This document shows, piece by piece, positions 5,228 through 5,360 of a DNA stretch of 5,360 bases (positions within the stretch are counted from its first letter, which is position 1; each line of letters begins with the position of its first letter). This stretch comes from Candidatus Neomicrothrix sp. UBA4742 (GTDB lineage Bacteria > Actinomycetota > Acidimicrobiia > Acidimicrobiales > Acidimicrobilacustridaceae), in contig DHIQ01000041.1 of NCBI GenBank assembly GCA_002403895.1, positions 1 through 5,360 on the forward strand. Reading direction: 5' to 3'. A model generated the notes under the pieces. The model worked only from the letters and a program-made list of their open reading frames with translations. It was not told the origin of the DNA and made no database searches. Made by a program: the position numbers and the translations under genes.

Positions 5228-5360
5228 ACGACACCGGCTCGGGCGAGTCACCCACGCCCGTCACCCCCCAAGAACTGGCCGCCGCCCGGCGCAAACTGCG
5301 CCTCGGCTTCGATCCCGACGACGAGGGCGACGAGATCGAATCCGACGCGGCCGAATCCGA
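5224..5360 (+). CDS. Unrecognised protein, N-terminal part (3' end outside window)
   Basis: The ATG at 5224 opens 45 codons without a stop to the right edge. It is the first start codon in this frame after the TGA at 5116-5118, and it overlaps the stop of the small frame upstream (ATGA). Third positions are strongly G/C, as in the real genes here, which supports coding. Residues 1-15 are rich in Ser, Thr, Pro and Gly. Residues 16-28 (QELAAARRKLRLG) look like a basic amphipathic helix, and the visible end (FDPDDEGDEIESD) is very acidic and probably disordered. No domain can be named. Its place behind the carboxylase subunits suggests co-transcription, perhaps with a related pathway step or an accessory protein, but this is inference. 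Confidence 0.6.
   Translation, partial: MNDTGSGESPTPVTPQELAAARRKLRLGFDPDDEGDEIESDAAES

Noticed and set aside
5046..5294. 82-codon minus-strand frame over the end of the alpha subunit and the next gene
   Set aside because: It overlaps the well-supported biotinyl domain coding region on the other strand and has no recognisable features.

Overview
The window is about 70% G+C by eye. It has tightly packed genes, GTG starts, 4-base stop/start overlaps and two genes that look leaderless (a TANNNT -10 box six bases before the ATG). This fits a high-GC actinobacterium; an Acidimicrobiia-like lineage is only a guess. Nothing points to a phage, plasmid, transposon or CRISPR array. The content is ordinary chromosomal metabolism and chromatin genes.

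Left part (1-1310, all minus strand). Read from the right, a short HU-type nucleoid protein gene (1026-1310) has its own Shine-Dalgarno (SD) site and a structured leader. It is followed by a strong terminator hairpin (961-1000). Next comes a two-gene unit with its own apparent leaderless promoter: a 2-Cys peroxiredoxin of the BCP/PrxQ type (451-921) and, overlapping its stop by GTGA, a FabZ-type 3-hydroxyacyl-ACP dehydratase that runs off the left edge (1-454).

Middle (1311-1531). This 221-bp spacer lies between divergent genes. It carries the hup leader and a TTGACA -35 element inside an imperfect palindrome for the minus strand, and a leaderless -10 box for the plus-strand operon. It also holds a pair of 8-bp direct repeats 22 bp apart.

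Right part (1532-5360, plus strand). A carboxyltransferase beta subunit (1532-3133) is joined by a GTGA overlap to a 660-residue alpha subunit (3130-5112) carrying biotin carboxylase, a middle domain and a biotin-carrier domain. Together they form a biotin-dependent acyl-CoA carboxylase most like 3-methylcrotonyl-CoA carboxylase (leucine breakdown). Geranyl-CoA or another branched acyl-CoA cannot be excluded. After the alpha subunit comes a possible 40-codon reading frame with a good SD site. It contains a large nested hairpin (5149-5204) and overlaps by ATGA the start of an unrecognised gene that runs off the right edge (5224-5360).

No clearly new system is visible. The most useful leads are the small ORF/hairpin between the alpha subunit and the next gene, the matching leaderless promoters, and two substitutions in normally invariant motifs of the alpha subunit (VEHRVTE and AMKV).
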